Source of the DNA: Kappaphycus alvarezii
Taxonomy: Eukaryota; Rhodophyta; Florideophyceae; Gigartinales; Solieriaceae
Reading direction: 5' to 3'
Length of the DNA stretch: 64,000 nucleotides
Assembly (NCBI GenBank): GCA_002205965.3
Contig: NADL03000459.1
Location: 1,488,001 to 1,552,000, forward strand
In this document: positions 10,899 through 21,480 of the stretch, piece by piece
Layout of the letters: every line of letters begins with the position of its first letter
How positions within the stretch are numbered: the stretch's first letter is position 1
Program-made: the position numbers and the translations under genes
The notes under the pieces: generated by a model
Seen by the model: only the letters and a program-made list of their open reading frames with translations
What the model was told of the DNA's origin: nothing
Database searches by the model: none

Positions 10899-11833
10899 TC
10901 ACAACATATGACCGAAGAAAAACAGTGAATCATCACACTGCAACACACGCCCATCCAGATACGATTCGCGGAATGTGCGACTGTTAGACCAGTCGCCCCA
11001 AATTAGGATGCGATATTCCTGCACCCCAATTGCAGCACACTCAGATGCTGCACCCATACAGAGAGAGTGCGAGGACCACGAGACTTGCGGAGGTGAAGAT
11101 ACCTTGACCCTATCTAGGCAATTCCGTAACCACACTGTAATGGTGCGAGCACTGGTCGACAGTCTAACGCCGGGGAGAGCCCAATAGTACTTGCTTTGGG
11201 AACGGTTGTTGCGGCGAAGTGAGTCATAACGAGCGACCAGATCCAGAAGACATGTTTGAAAATTCCTGTTCCTCTGATAGGAGAGAGTGTGAGCCACTCG
11301 CTGCTGATTCTTGCGCAAGGCTATAGCGATGTTGATTGAATCAGCCGTGACCGAAATGTTTGAAAGTAAAAGAGAGACTCCGGCTTCTCCCCTTTCAAAG
11401 AAAACATAATTAACCAGGACAGCTGTTGCGTCACGCAGAAACTCGATTTCTGTAGACTGTGGAGCGAGCGCAGCCTCGAATATTGTACGTGCCACAGAAC
11501 TGGGCAATGCACGCCTTTCTTTCACCGAGTCCGGATCGCTGAGGAGTTTCCTTTCCCGATCGTTAAGCTGATAGGCGACCACAGCTAGCTGTAGGAGAGG
11601 GTAAGAGTAACGGACTTACCAATTTGAGAATGGGCGGTAGTGACAGCCGAGAGGTAGTTACGAACTGACGAGCCACTAACCTTGTCTTGTGTAAACAGCC
11701 AACCCAAATAGCTGAGAAACGCCCCTTCTGATGCAGCAAAGGGGTCAATACCGTCTGCCATACAAAACTGTAGCCATTATTTCCAGGGAATCTCATTGGA
11801 GCGCCAAGTGTTGGGTGCACGAGCCTTCGGCAT
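10899..11833 (-). pseudogene. Tyrosine recombinase of the DIRS-like element, with a candidate 35-nt intron
   Basis: Likely start ATG 11833 (MPKARAPNTWRSNEIPWK), then an in-frame TAA, then the core-binding region (MADGIDPFAASEGAFLSYLG, SGSSVRNYLSAV). At 11619 a GTAAGT begins, and CTAG ends at 11585. Removing these 35 nt joins the frame exactly to the downstream open stretch 10899-11582, which holds the catalytic domain: box I region FFERGEAGVSLLLSNI, box II SHSLCMGAA, then GDWSNSRTFRESYLDG with the nucleophile Tyr. The box II HxxR motif reads HSLC, so its catalytic Arg is replaced by Cys (TGT, one step from CGT). This enzyme would integrate the circular element DNA. It is likely dead as it stands. 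Confidence 0.75.
11585..11619 (-). other. Candidate 35-nt GT-AG intron in the recombinase ORF
   Basis: On the minus strand it starts GTAAGTCCGTTACTC and ends CTACAGCTAG. Use of the last AG restores the frame (codon G|CT). The nearer CAG would give 31 nt and lose the frame. It is short for a spliceosomal intron; an alternative is an insertion or decay that happens to look like one. Confidence 0.45.
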
Positions 11834-11909
11834 GAGTTGCGTAATAGTTACACCACCCCCGAATGTCCATGGCCAGCGGCAGCCAAAACAGATTGCTGGA
11901 GCGTGACAG

Positions 11910-13805
11910 CTAGCGGGAGTGTCGAAGCTTCTTGCTCGAGATTTTCCAAACGGCGACTTTCCACGGCGGAGCGGGCATTGTTTTGGGTGCCCAGACTGGT
12001 GGAAGATAGAGATTTTCGGCGTCGAAAAGATGAGGGCTTGTCAAATGCAGCAAGCGAGTGAACCACTGCTGCGCGGGCCAATATGGCGTGACCAATATCC
12101 TGGTGGCTTTTTCCTGACAGATCTTGGTAACGACTAGAGGGGTCAATTTGAGCGGCGGATTCCAGAAGTTGATTTCTTGACTCCAATCTTGCGTGAGAGC
12201 GTCTTTTGCAAGGGATCCGGGTCACGCATGCTCGCTGTTGAAGCGTGAGCAAATCTTGTTCAAACTGTCTGCGAAGCGGTCCACTGTGGGGGATACCTTG
12301 CGCAAGAGGGGTCGCAGCGGTTCCAGATTGATTCCCCAATCGTCCATTGTATGCAGGCGAGATAGCCTGTCGGCGAATCGGTTCAAAGCAGACGGGAGGT
12401 AATGAGATTCGATGGATATGCCGAGACGAGTAAGCAATCGGTGTAACACTCGGAGCTCTCCCATGAGCGGTTTTGACTTCGTTGTCATAGCGTTCAAAAT
12501 CGGTACGACGGCTTGATTGTCCTCCCAGATCTTGAGGTGGGTTCTAGAGCGTAACATCCTTGCAAACGATCTGATGTTGTCCGTGACTGCGCGTAATTCC
12601 AGGAAGGTGATTGGTTTCACGCGAAGTGCTGGATTCCAAAGTCCTCGAGCTTCCCACGTACCTTGGGCTCCCGGCCGAAGATCCGATCCTAAAGTCCCTC
12701 CCTGACCGATGGAGGTCGATGCGTCTGAGTGCATCGCCAGAGTAGGGGATGGGGCTGATATTGGCCGTTCTGGCGGGCTTACAGGAAGGTCCCGCCAAAA
12801 CTTGAGGTCCTGAATAGCTGAGTGTAGCAGCCGAACGCTTTTCCCTGACTTGGTCTTGAGTTTCAGGGAGTCTTACATCGAGCGGGTGTAAAATAGAGCG
12901 AGAGGCATTGCGAGAGAACAAGACACTGCTACTCCTGTGAAGTGGCGTAACAGTTGGACGTCGACCAGGCGGCGGTTCCGACGACTTTGGCGTAACAATT
13001 GCTGGGCAATTCCACGAAGCTTTTCCATTCGACGAGCCGAAATACCAAAAACCATACGCGAAGTGTCCAGGATGAAACCCAAATGCTCGATACGGCGAGT
13101 GCCAGCCCAGTTCCCTTTGTCCTCCTTGCGCAATAGTCCGCAAGATTCCAGGAGATGATCGATTTGTTGAAGAGCCTTTCGTAGGCGAGAGCGGCTTCTC
13201 ACAGCGATTAGGAAGTCGTCCATGTAAGGGTGAATTCGCAGACGGTAGTGCTGGCGAATGTAACGGACGAACGGGCGCATAAACTTGATGAAATATGCGG
13301 GGGAAAGTTTCCAGCCGAACGGTAGAGCAATACATCGGAAATACCGGTTTTCAACTTTGAACAGGAACCAGTTCCGGATATCGGGGTGTAGGCGGAAGTG
13401 GTGGTACCCCTTCGCGATGTCGAAGGAAAACATGAAATCTGCTTGTTTGAGTTCCAGAGCGAATCCTTCTAACGTTTCCATCTTGACCGGCACGTCCCTG
13501 AACAACGTCGGTTGACGAGAGAGGCTGACAACCAATCGTTGCTTACCTCCAGATACTGCTACGAAAGCATTGGATATTGGGTATCCTTGGCGGTGTAACT
13601 TGAGAGCCGTGGGGGTGAGATTTCCTCGTAGGTATTCCGATGTAAGGCGTCCGCGCGCGATAGCCGAGTCGAAGAACTCCCGGTCTTGTGGGTCGACAGG
13701 GATTTGAGGAAGTTTGAATTGGGTAAGGGAAAGGGAAGTTTGAATGGGTGCTTCGTATACTCCGAACCGAATTGCACGTACGAGGAATTCCGAGGCGTGG
13801 AGGTG
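11910..13805 (-). pseudogene. Reverse transcriptase-RNase H ORF of the DIRS-like element
   Basis: One frame runs from about 13805 to 11910 on the minus strand, broken by stops TAA at 12873-12875 and TGA at 12222-12224. Order: linker ASEFLVRAIRFGVYEAPIQT; RT with FSFDIAKGYHHFRLHPDI (motif A), LPFGWKLSPAYFIKFMRP (motif B) and PYMDDFLIA (YMDD intact, about 13215-13240); RNase H with HSDASTSIGQGGTLG, ITFLELRAVTDNIRSF and WEDNQAVVPILNA; then the DIRS-typical tail SPTVDRFADSLNKICSRFNS and LVTPYWPAQQWFTRLLHL. The DI.KGYHH and PYMDD signatures and the TVDRFA tail distinguish this class from LTR elements. Confidence 0.82.
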
Positions 13806-14019
13806 TTAGGACCAATACGAAGCGGCTTTCTGAGTGTTGCGCCATAGAACGTGCGACATAGCAGAAAGAAAAGGTCGCGACTGCGACTGGTTGACTTGCG
13901 AGCAGGCTTGGGGTCCTGGGCGCTACCCCTTCCTTGAGGCCAGTTTTGACGCCGGGTACTAGAGGAGGCCTGCTGCTTATTGAACTCCTTAGCGTAGGAT
14001 TGGGAACTGAGCTCGGCGA

Positions 14020-14767
14020 ACTTGTGCTAGGTGGAGCGGAAGAGTTCGGAGGAGTAACTGAAATCGTCTTCGCAGAGGTACTTTTGCAAGAGAATGGCCT
14101 CGGACTTGCCAGATTCCAAAGCGTCGGTGAAGAAGTCGACGCGTTCCAAAACGCGAGAATAGTATGCTTGAAGAAAGTGATGAAGAACGGCAAATACCTC
14201 GGTAGCGGCTGCGACGTCCTTAGCCACGAGGGCTTCGGTAACCTTGTGGGCTGTTGCAAGAGCGTTCTCGCAGTTTTCCCCAATGTTCCACAGGACTTCT
14301 GCTTCCCAACCGTCACGTTGGTCAGCTGACTTGATACGACCGAATAATCCTTCCGGTTCCGGGATGAACCGATTTGCGGGGAAGGGGGCAACGGTAGAAG
14401 GTTTCTGAAACTTGTTGAGCTTTCCGGTAGCGGCGTGGGCTCGACGGGTACCAAAAGTTTCGGCCACGGCTTCTGCAGAGGGCGGAGGTAGGCAGAACTG
14501 CAGGTTACTAACCTGGAACGCCTCGGTAGCGGGACGAACGACTTCGGTATCCTATGTAGGGTTGACGGCGGCAGGGTCCGTCGGATTCTCTGCGGCACTT
14601 GCTTGGGCCACCGCGGGAGTTGCGGGGTTAGCAGATCCGGACTTCGGCTGGAGAAGGTAGATGATCTCGGAGAGTTGGCCTTCGATGCCAACAACCTTGT
14701 TCTCAAGGGTGTCAAGATGAGAGTTGGCGGATGGTGCAGAAGAGGCTGAGGAGGACTCATTAGACAT
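14020..14767 (-). pseudogene. Gag-like ORF of the DIRS-like element
   Basis: Starts at ATG 14767 (MSNESSSASSAPSANSHLD), followed by a short coiled-coil-like segment (LENKVVGIEGQLSEIIYLLQ) and an Ala/Pro-rich linker. An in-frame TAG follows at 14549-14551, then the same frame continues (FGTRRAHAATGKLNKF, FANRFIPEPEGLFGRIK-like stretch, EVLWNIGENCENALATAHKV, VLHHFLQAYYSRVLERVDFF). Position and size suit the ORF1/gag of DIRS-like elements. I saw no zinc knuckle. Nucleocapsid role is inferred from position. Confidence 0.55.
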
Positions 14768-14831
14768 GGTGGTGTGTGAAGTGTGAAGGTCGGCCTAGAC
14801 GGTTGATTCGTCCGGAGCTGGTTCGAATGGT

Positions 14832-15105
14832 GAGAACAAGCGACGACTTGGGGAGCAGAGACAGCAGCGGTGGCGACCAAAGTCGAAGGTTATATAGCCC
14901 TGTTTAACGGGTTGCCTTCGCACTTGCGCAAGTACTTGAACACGAGGACCTTATCAGACAGACACGTTGGCTCAGCGTTGGTGTACTTATGACAGACTGC
15001 TGGAGTAGGAAGCAGCCTGTCACGCGTGACTTGCGTGTAGTGGTGGAAGGCAGACACGATGAAGCCTCTCGATACATTCACCCATAATTTTCCAATCATA
15101 ATACC
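14832..15105 (-). repeat. DIRS-like element, 5' A1 repeat (274 bp)
   Basis: Starts the element on its coding strand at 15105 and ends at 14832. Nearly identical to the internal A2 copy at 10573-10846. It should carry the element's promoter. Confidence 0.86.
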
Positions 15106-15385
15106 AAAGTATTGTGCACCCGGTGATACAGTGGCTATCGTCTACTGTATCTACAGTGATATTCTATAGCTATCGAACGGCTATATCAGGAAGCTCTCAC
15201 TACCCGATCGGAGCGTGGGGAGAGAGGCAGTTTTTGGACATTCGGAGGGAAAATCGACCGTTGTAGTGACTCGCCCTATTAAAATAACCAAATAAGGGAC
15301 TGCAACGGCATCCCGGGAGATTTTTGTACCCATTCACTGTTCCTAACTTTTTTCACTCCCCCTCGCTGACACTTCGCTTACTACA
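15106..15385 (+). repeat. C1 3' LTR, right piece
   Basis: The remaining 280 bp of the interrupted 3' LTR, from AAAGTATTGTGCACC to CTTACTACA. It is followed by the TCTT target duplication and the resumed gypsy LTR. Confidence 0.8.
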
Positions 15386-15570
15386 TCTTACTATATAAAC
15401 TGTAAGCCGTAGCTGCGGATATCACCCCATTAGGGCCAACATTGCCAATGGTTTTGGACCGTATCACACGGTAGGTGACTTATCAAAAAATGACGCTGAT
15501 GCCCACGGTTATTGAACAACTGCCCGTTCATCGTTCACCACTCAAAAGGAAAACCATACGAATAGCCACA
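15386..15570 (+). repeat. G1 5' LTR, right piece
   Basis: Matches 19841-20032 of the 3' LTR (shared CCATTAGGGC, GGTTTTGGACC-like block, CATCGTTCA and terminal CACA). The first four bases TCTT are the C1 target duplication. Confidence 0.72.
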
Positions 15571-18500
15571 GTTATCACTAAATATGTAAGTGTTGTTCCG
15601 ATCATTCTGCGGGAAGCCCTCAACGAACAAGACATGGAATCTTACGAGGCTGCCTCCGACAGTAACATGTAGCTTGCAACGCGAAAGACATGTAGATATA
15701 CGTAGGTATACGAACTGGAAGCACGCGATGGCCGGATAGCCATAACAGCGTTCTCGACAAAGAGATATCCAGCCCGTTGCACTCAAGTACTTAGTCGATG
15801 AGGATTACCTTGAGACGCTTCTTGAGCTCAGGCTCATCCCCAGCGCCTCCACGTACATGGAAATGAAAGACGCAGATGTGCGTTCGTACTTTGAGTCTCA
15901 ATCATCTGCTAGACGACGAAGACGGTCAGAATGCTAGACCGTGTTGTCAAAATAGAGCTGCGCAATAACATGTGAGATGAAAATGCTGTCTACCGCATTC
16001 GCAACCTCCTCGTGGTTCATCACGCCATGTTGCAGAAACAACTCATCACTGAGTTTTTGTAGTCTACTATGAGCTTTCAATTAGGCATTTAACATCAGCC
16101 GTACGGCCCGAGACGGTAAGCAAACCTCTCAAATCCGACCCGTCGTTCGGATACAAGAATCTTCAGAACAAAGTCGAGGCTTTCATACAGCATTACACCA
16201 AGCTCTCTAACGCGCTTAAAATGATAGATATTCGGGCGACCAAGCCTCTAAATTGTGATAGAGAAATAGGGAAGCGGAATAACGAAGACGTATTCTCACC
16301 AACAGCTACTGCGGGAAAGTCTAAGGAGATGAAAGCACGATCGGTGCGTGAATGAAGAAGAAAAGAAATTTTGCTTGATCAGCACATGGCCAATGGGCAG
16401 AAGATTGGGAGAGATGCAAACGAGGTTTCAGAAAAGGTAAAATTGGGCGCCCTTCCGAGAACAATGAAGGCGATCACATTACGGACTGAACGGCTGGCCT
16501 CAGCGATGATACATCCTCGTTCCCCGCCCTTAGGCGATAGAAGTCGCTGCGAAAACTTCAAGGCTCTTAAGAAAGCGCTGTGACGACAGAGCAGACGACA
16601 CTTTCGCCATGCCGAAGATTGCAGAGCGGGGTGCAATAGAAGTCTTGGGTAAGAAAAAGAACACCACGTCTGTCTTCATACAAGTCGCGCCCACTGACGG
16701 CGGTCCATCGCAGCTGATCAACATTTCACACATGTAGCCCTAAAGTCGTCCTCTACCTAAATGATGGTATACTGGCGATATTGAGCTTCAGGTTCCTTAT
16801 CGACTATGGATACCCGACGGAAGACGATCTTATTATTGGCCTTCCCGCCCTTCGCCACTTGAGTGTGGACACACTCACTGGGCTCAGGCGAAAAAGCTGG
16901 TCACTTGACGGCACAGGCTTCGCAAGCGTCGAAGGAATCGTCAAGCGCGAGTACCCACACCAGATCGGCAGAATCAAGCAAGATGGAAGGGATTACAAGA
17001 CTGAGAAAAAGTCTGCATGTACAGGCACGCGCCAGGCGGTTAATTACTTCAAATGTTACTTGGCCAAGGACGAGTTCCCAAATCTCTACCTCTTGGACAC
17101 AACACTAGATAAGGAGATAGAGTCAGAAGGGGTCAAGAAAGACCTTGAATAGGAAGTAAAGAGTACAGGAAGAAATGGACTAGAATCCGAAAAGCAGGGT
17201 TCACTGCGGAACTTCCTGAAGGTAAATTTATACATCTTCCATACGAACTTCTCCAACGTTCCAACAGAGAAAGGTACTCCTCCCAAGATAGAACTTGTCG
17301 CGGGTAAAATTCCTGTCTGCGTCAAGCTAAGGAAATACTCAAGAGAGCAACGATAATTCTTCAAAACGTTTTCTAAGCAGCCGATTGCGTGCAACATAGT
17401 TTACTACAACCTGGCATCCACGTGTGACTGTGCGCCGCCCCTAGTCCAAGGACGGTCCCGCAAATATCCTTTGCATGGTAGAACTGCATCCCATCAGTAA
17501 ATTCAAACAACAGCACGACTTCCCGGTGCTCAATGTCGAGCAGAATCAGCAAGCGATTGAAAGATGCAACTACTTCGAAAGTAGACTATCTAAATCGATA
17601 CTAGTTATTCCCACCCCATGCCGACGGTCAGAAGTGCCAGTTCTATGACCCTGGACGGCGTCTACACACTAATAAGATTAATAAACGGAACAAATGACGG
17701 TAGCTCTAGCAAAAAATGGAGCACATTCTTCCCGCAGATCTGTTAGCGCTCACAATCTTATTGATTGATGATATCCTCTTTCATCATGCCATCACAGAAG
17801 GCCTTTTCAGCGCAATGCGTAAGTTTTTCACCATGGTAATGAAGTAAAACTCAGGCTCCGCCAGGAGATTTGTCACGTCAACCCCATTACGTTCGAAGGT
17901 ATCAAAATGATGGAATCTATTGAGACTAGAGCCTATATTCAACAGTTCGTGTGTACGATGCAATAGGTCAAGAGGTCAAGGTCAAGACTGTAGTACCCAA
18001 AGCATCATTGAACATTGATTGAAAGAGTCTATACAAGCGTCAATGGGCGCACCAGGGGTAATGTTTCCAATATCTTTCTCTCTGCCGTCTCATGAGGAAA
18101 GCAAGAAGCGGATGCGTTTCACCGGGGCGGCACGACACTTGAGCACCAAGTAATGCCAGCACAAAGCGAATATTCTGTCCGGTTATGCGTTCACAACGGT
18201 GCATTGGATGCGTTATGGTCCTGGATCATGATAAAAATTACGGTAGACGACGTATCTTTGCCACATAAGGAACAAATAAACGCGCCTCTCGCCTTCCTGC
18301 TGGTCCGTTTCAACAAAACGCAGATCTTCTGGTGTACTATCTAGAAGAAGGCGTACATTTTCATGGCTCCGTTCTAATGCAAGCACTTGCTGCACGCCGA
18401 TCCGCAAGGGTTCGACCTCTTCTCGGACAGTAAAACTTGAGGCAGGTATTCGACCCGAAATCCTTTGTTACAGATATCAGAAGGACTAAAATCTGCGATA

Positions 18501-19804
18501 TCTTACCGTGCGTTGTATTGCTGTCCGTGTAGAATTACAAATGCCTGCAAATCCAAGGCATCGAAAACGTCTTGGCAGATCTTCTTGGACGTTAGTCTAC
18601 ACCACCGCTGGCGATTCGAAGAGTTGTCCATATCCTGGCATTTCACTGTTCTTCTGCCGACGGCTTTGAATTTCCGACGACAGAATACTTGTAAATGGCT
18701 CAAGAAAGCGCACAGTTGACGGCCCGCGCCAATTATTTTGTTGTTGATAACGCCAACAGATTGCTTAAGAACAATTCCAGCGGCTTCTGGGTCCCCAGTG
18801 GCGCCGTAGAGATGCAACTGCTCCTTTATGTCAATGCATACACAGGCCATCACGCGTCATCAGCAACGCTTCAGGTCTTGCAAGAGTACTTCAGAAGAGA
18901 AAAAAATGAACTAATAAGTCGATAAGTTTGTTCGCGCATGCATTCAGTGCCTCTCAATCACGGGCTGGGAGATCATGCAGCATCCGTGCAGTACGTCGTT
19001 CTAGGGCACGACGACGATCGAACTTCGGCAATTTGACTACTTCGATATTGAACAGAGAGGCCTTTGCGCGAAAGACGTCCTCATGTTAGGCTAGGATCAC
19101 AGCAGCTACGGCTGGGTGTTTGAAGTCATGGACTCGCTCGCCGGAAACGCCACTGCGGCCGTAATCGACTGGGATGCAGTGCTTAGCGTATTTAATGACT
19201 CATGTCCGACAGCTCAACGCAATTACGAATTGAAAAAGTTCGCCTGGTAAGCAAACAACTGAAGATAAGACATCACTTCACCTTTTCCTACTTTCCGAGA
19301 GTGAAAACGCACGTGCGGTCGTGATTCTGTCAGCCACCGACATCTACCCAACTTTTACATCACAAACTGAGTACTCGTTGCACGCAGCGGTTTACTCGCC
19401 GGCAAGAAGCTCGCTCTGCGCTGGTGCGGCCCGCAAAAAAATTGTAAAGGCTACCAGCTCGTATGTCTACACCGTGGAAGATGTGCGCAATGGCATGAAC
19501 GACGACGTGCACATATGTCTTCTCATGTTCTACCACGACCGAGATCTCTGCATCGAAGCTATCATGAGCCAACTCCTGAGGTTTAAGACGGGAATGAACG
19601 TTTCCCGTCTTATTTCTCTCGAAGAGACGCTGAGCAACCTGTGAGTGCAAGTGGGCCGGCGCCGCCTTCCAGCGTCCGAGGACAACATCGAGCCGAGTAG
19701 CGTGGTGAATAAGGACCTGTATCAAGTATTCAAGAAGCTTCTAGCGCGCAGCCAGACTGCTCAGCTCGCTAACCGAGCCTGCATCGGGCTTCGTTTCTAA
19801 GGAG
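15571..19804 (+). pseudogene. G1 gag-pol remnant (Ty3/gypsy)
   Basis: Decayed polyprotein, readable only in pieces. Near 16180-16240 a gag-like stretch (HYTKLSNALKMIDIRATKP). A protease or RT leader near 16790-16900 reads YGYPTEDDLIIGLPALRHL. RT motif C occurs near 17760-17790 as LIDDILFHHAITEGLFSAM. RNase H-like remnants lie near 18290-18420 (RFNKTQIFW, then HLLHADPQGFDLFSDS). Near the 3' end, 19400-19800, an SH3-like/chromodomain-like tail reads SSYVYTVEDVRNGMNDDVHI, FYHDRDLCIEAIMSQLLR, MNVSRLISLEE, VQVGRRRLPASEDNIEPSS and ends at a TAA at 19797-19799, just before the LTR. Integrase is not recoverable by eye. The chromodomain-like tail and IDD box support gypsy over copia. Confidence 0.62.
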
Positions 19805-20032
19805 TATGATACAAGAATAGGAAAGCTGTCAGAAGTCTTCTTATTGTATAAAATGTGAGAAGTAGCTGGGAAAATAAAACCATTAGGGCTTACCGCGCCA
19901 ATGATTTTGGACCACATCACACCGCAGGTGACTCATTGAAAACAACGCAGCCGCCGACGGCTACTGACGGACTCCTCCGTCATCGTTCAACACTCAAGAG
20001 ATAAACCGCGCGACTAGTCACATGGGGGTTGC
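19805..20032 (+). repeat. G1 3' LTR (228 bp)
   Basis: Begins 6 bp after the last stop codon of the pol remnant and ends CTAGTCACA. It is followed by TGGGG, the target duplication also present at 3810-3814. Confidence 0.75.
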
Positions 20033-20779
20033 TGCGGATGCTTTGGAAGCAGTGTTTTGATGACGCTGAGGGTGGATAGTAGGACTCCCAGGGAGCACAG
20101 TGCCTGGGTTGTGACAGTTGACGATGTACGTATGTTATTACTTATTCCCTGTGAAACCTCTGCCCAACATGGCATTCATAGTGAACGGGATGACTACATA
20201 TTGCTTACTCAGCCCGCTCCGCGTTGGGAAACGGACCATGAAAGTTTGGAGCACTGCTGTTTGCCATATCATCTTTTCCCCCTCGCGTAATTAAAGTGAC
20301 GTGATAGAAGTACGAAAAGACAGTTATTGACGTAAGTTCTTCTATATTCGGACGTCAAACATTTATCTCAACAAACAAATGACAAAAGAAGAGACAGCCA
20401 GTCACGTCGAATTTCAAACCACATGACGTACATCATCTCAGAGCGAAGTCCGAAATGCGGCCAAAGAATAGGTGCCTTACAATGGATAATCATACTATCT
20501 AAACTTCAAATATTTTTTGAGTCAGTGCCGCAGACTTCCAGGCCTGGTCAATGAAATGAATTGCAATTGTAAGGTATTCAAGAATATTTGAGCAATTGGA
20601 AGAGGCTAGTAGACCATGAAAGCCTACTTTTTCTAAGCATAAGACAGCCAATTTCAAAGTACCATATGGTAATGGAAACATTTCATCTGGCTTCGATTCA
20701 AACTCTATCAAGTTTGGTTTGCGGAAGGTGACTACCACTAAAATAGCAAGAAGCGGAATGGTGCATAATGAATAAGTCG
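20033..20779. other. No gene seen
   Basis: Short open frames only. A 110-codon minus-strand frame (20499-20831) overlaps the hAT remnant read on the plus strand and is treated as antisense. Confidence 0.4.
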
Positions 20780-21480
20780 GCTCTGAGAGGAATGTATTGC
20801 ATGCAACTAACGCCCTATACTCATTGTTCAAGATGAAGGTTTAAGGAATATTATAAATCATGTTTCTCTGAAATACAAAAATATAAACCGCCCTTAAATC
20901 AAAATAATTTTACTTGAGACTGAAGCTAAGGTTAATAAAAAGGCTTTAAAATTAGCTTTCACAAGTCAAAACTCTTTGTGCCACCACTGATATGTGGAAA
21001 TCCCAAAGTAACGAGTCGCATTTACCCCTGACACCTACTTACATTGAAAAATATCGGAGCTTTCATTTGAAGCTAATAAGTTGTAGTAAAATCAATTACA
21101 GTCACACTTGGAAAGAGTTTGTACAAGTTCTTGACAGAGAAAACTCATTGGATTGATTTTGTAAGAAAAGTAGCTTTCATCACCACAGATTTATCGTCAA
21201 ACGCAGAGAAGAAAGTTGAGTTGATAGTCGAAAAGGGAGGTATCATTTTGGAGATACAATAATCTTCAGCTGGTGAGTGTAGACTTAATAATTTTGAGGA
21301 CACAATTGAAAATAAATTTGTGAAGACAGAGGAGGAAAGTGCTACTGCAGCTTCTCACTTGGACACCGGTTTCTTCATAAGCTCTGCAGATGATAATGAA
21401 GAGCCAGTGAGAGATTCGGTGGTTGTAGACTCAGAGAAAATTAAAAACGGAGACTAGTTTAACAGAACCATTACATCAAG
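20780..21480 (+). pseudogene. hAT-like transposase fragment
   Basis: Broken frames read RPILIVQDEGLRNIINHVSL (about 20811-20875), then LCATTDMWKSQSNESHLPLT (20985-21045) and INYSHTWKEF (about 21095-21125), then KVAFITTDLSSNAEKKVEL (21170-21225). The order RPF.IVEDEGF, then L..TDMW(T)S....S...T...I, then SHT, then TTD..SN is that of the hAT catalytic region, where the Asp in TDMW is the first catalytic residue. No terminal repeats or C-terminal dimerisation domain were found. Confidence 0.58.

Larger units (their letters stand above)
9792..15105 (-). mobile_element. DIRS/PAT-like tyrosine-recombinase retrotransposon with split direct repeats
   Basis: A 5314-bp element in the C1 3' LTR, coding on the minus strand. 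In that direction the order is A1 repeat (15105-14832), gag-like ORF, RT-RNase H ORF, tyrosine recombinase ORF, B1 (10864-10847), A2 (10846-10573), a 760-bp unique stretch, and B2 (9809-9792). The junction ATACC/GAATAATAA found inside at 10842-10855 equals the joined outer ends, as expected for split-direct-repeat elements that integrate from circles. No bases of the target are duplicated or lost (113 plus 280 bp of LTR), typical of tyrosine-recombinase integration. Confidence 0.85.
3851..15385 (+). mobile_element. Copia-like LTR retrotransposon C1, inserted in the G1 5' LTR
   Basis: The LTRs are 3851-4243 and 9679-9791 joined to 15106-15385. Each is 393 bp, starts TG and ends CTACA. A 4-bp target duplication TCTT lies at 3847-3850 and 15386-15389. 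The internal region, 4244-9678, holds a decayed gag-pol. A possible primer-binding site starts TGGACCCAGAG at 4248; no clear polypurine tract precedes 9679. The 3' LTR is interrupted by the DIRS-like element at 9792-15105. The two LTRs are roughly 95 percent identical by eye. A third, solo copy of this LTR lies at 34456-41548. Confidence 0.75.
3815..20032 (+). mobile_element. Ty3/gypsy-like LTR retrotransposon G1, hosting two nested elements
   Basis: Outer shell of the nest. The 5' LTR starts at 3815 (TGTGACGAG), is cut at 3850 and resumes at 15386-15570. The 3' LTR is 19805-20032. Both flanks carry the same 5-bp target duplication, TGGGG (3810-3814 and 20033-20037), which fixes the element's limits and shows that everything between belongs to one insertion history. 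Joining 3850 to the sequence after 15389 recreates the uninterrupted LTR as seen at 19838-19860. The two LTRs differ at many positions, so this is the oldest layer here. Internal coding remnants lie at 15571-19800. Confidence 0.8.

Noticed and set aside
14815..14830. GGTTCGAATGG as a tRNA B box
   Set aside because: No matching T-stem, A box or acceptor around it.
13543..14880. Minus-strand 445-codon open frame, the second longest in the window
   Set aside because: It is Ser/Pro/Thr-rich without domain character and lies out of frame with both the gag-like ORF (14767 down) and the RT frame that show real family motifs. I take it as a shadow frame.
20499..20831. Minus-strand 110-codon frame with HFIDQAWKS, which looks hAT-like
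   Set aside because: The plus strand next to it reads a better and longer hAT series (RPILIVQDEGL, TDMWKSQ, SHT). One short hAT-like phrase on the opposite strand is probably chance.
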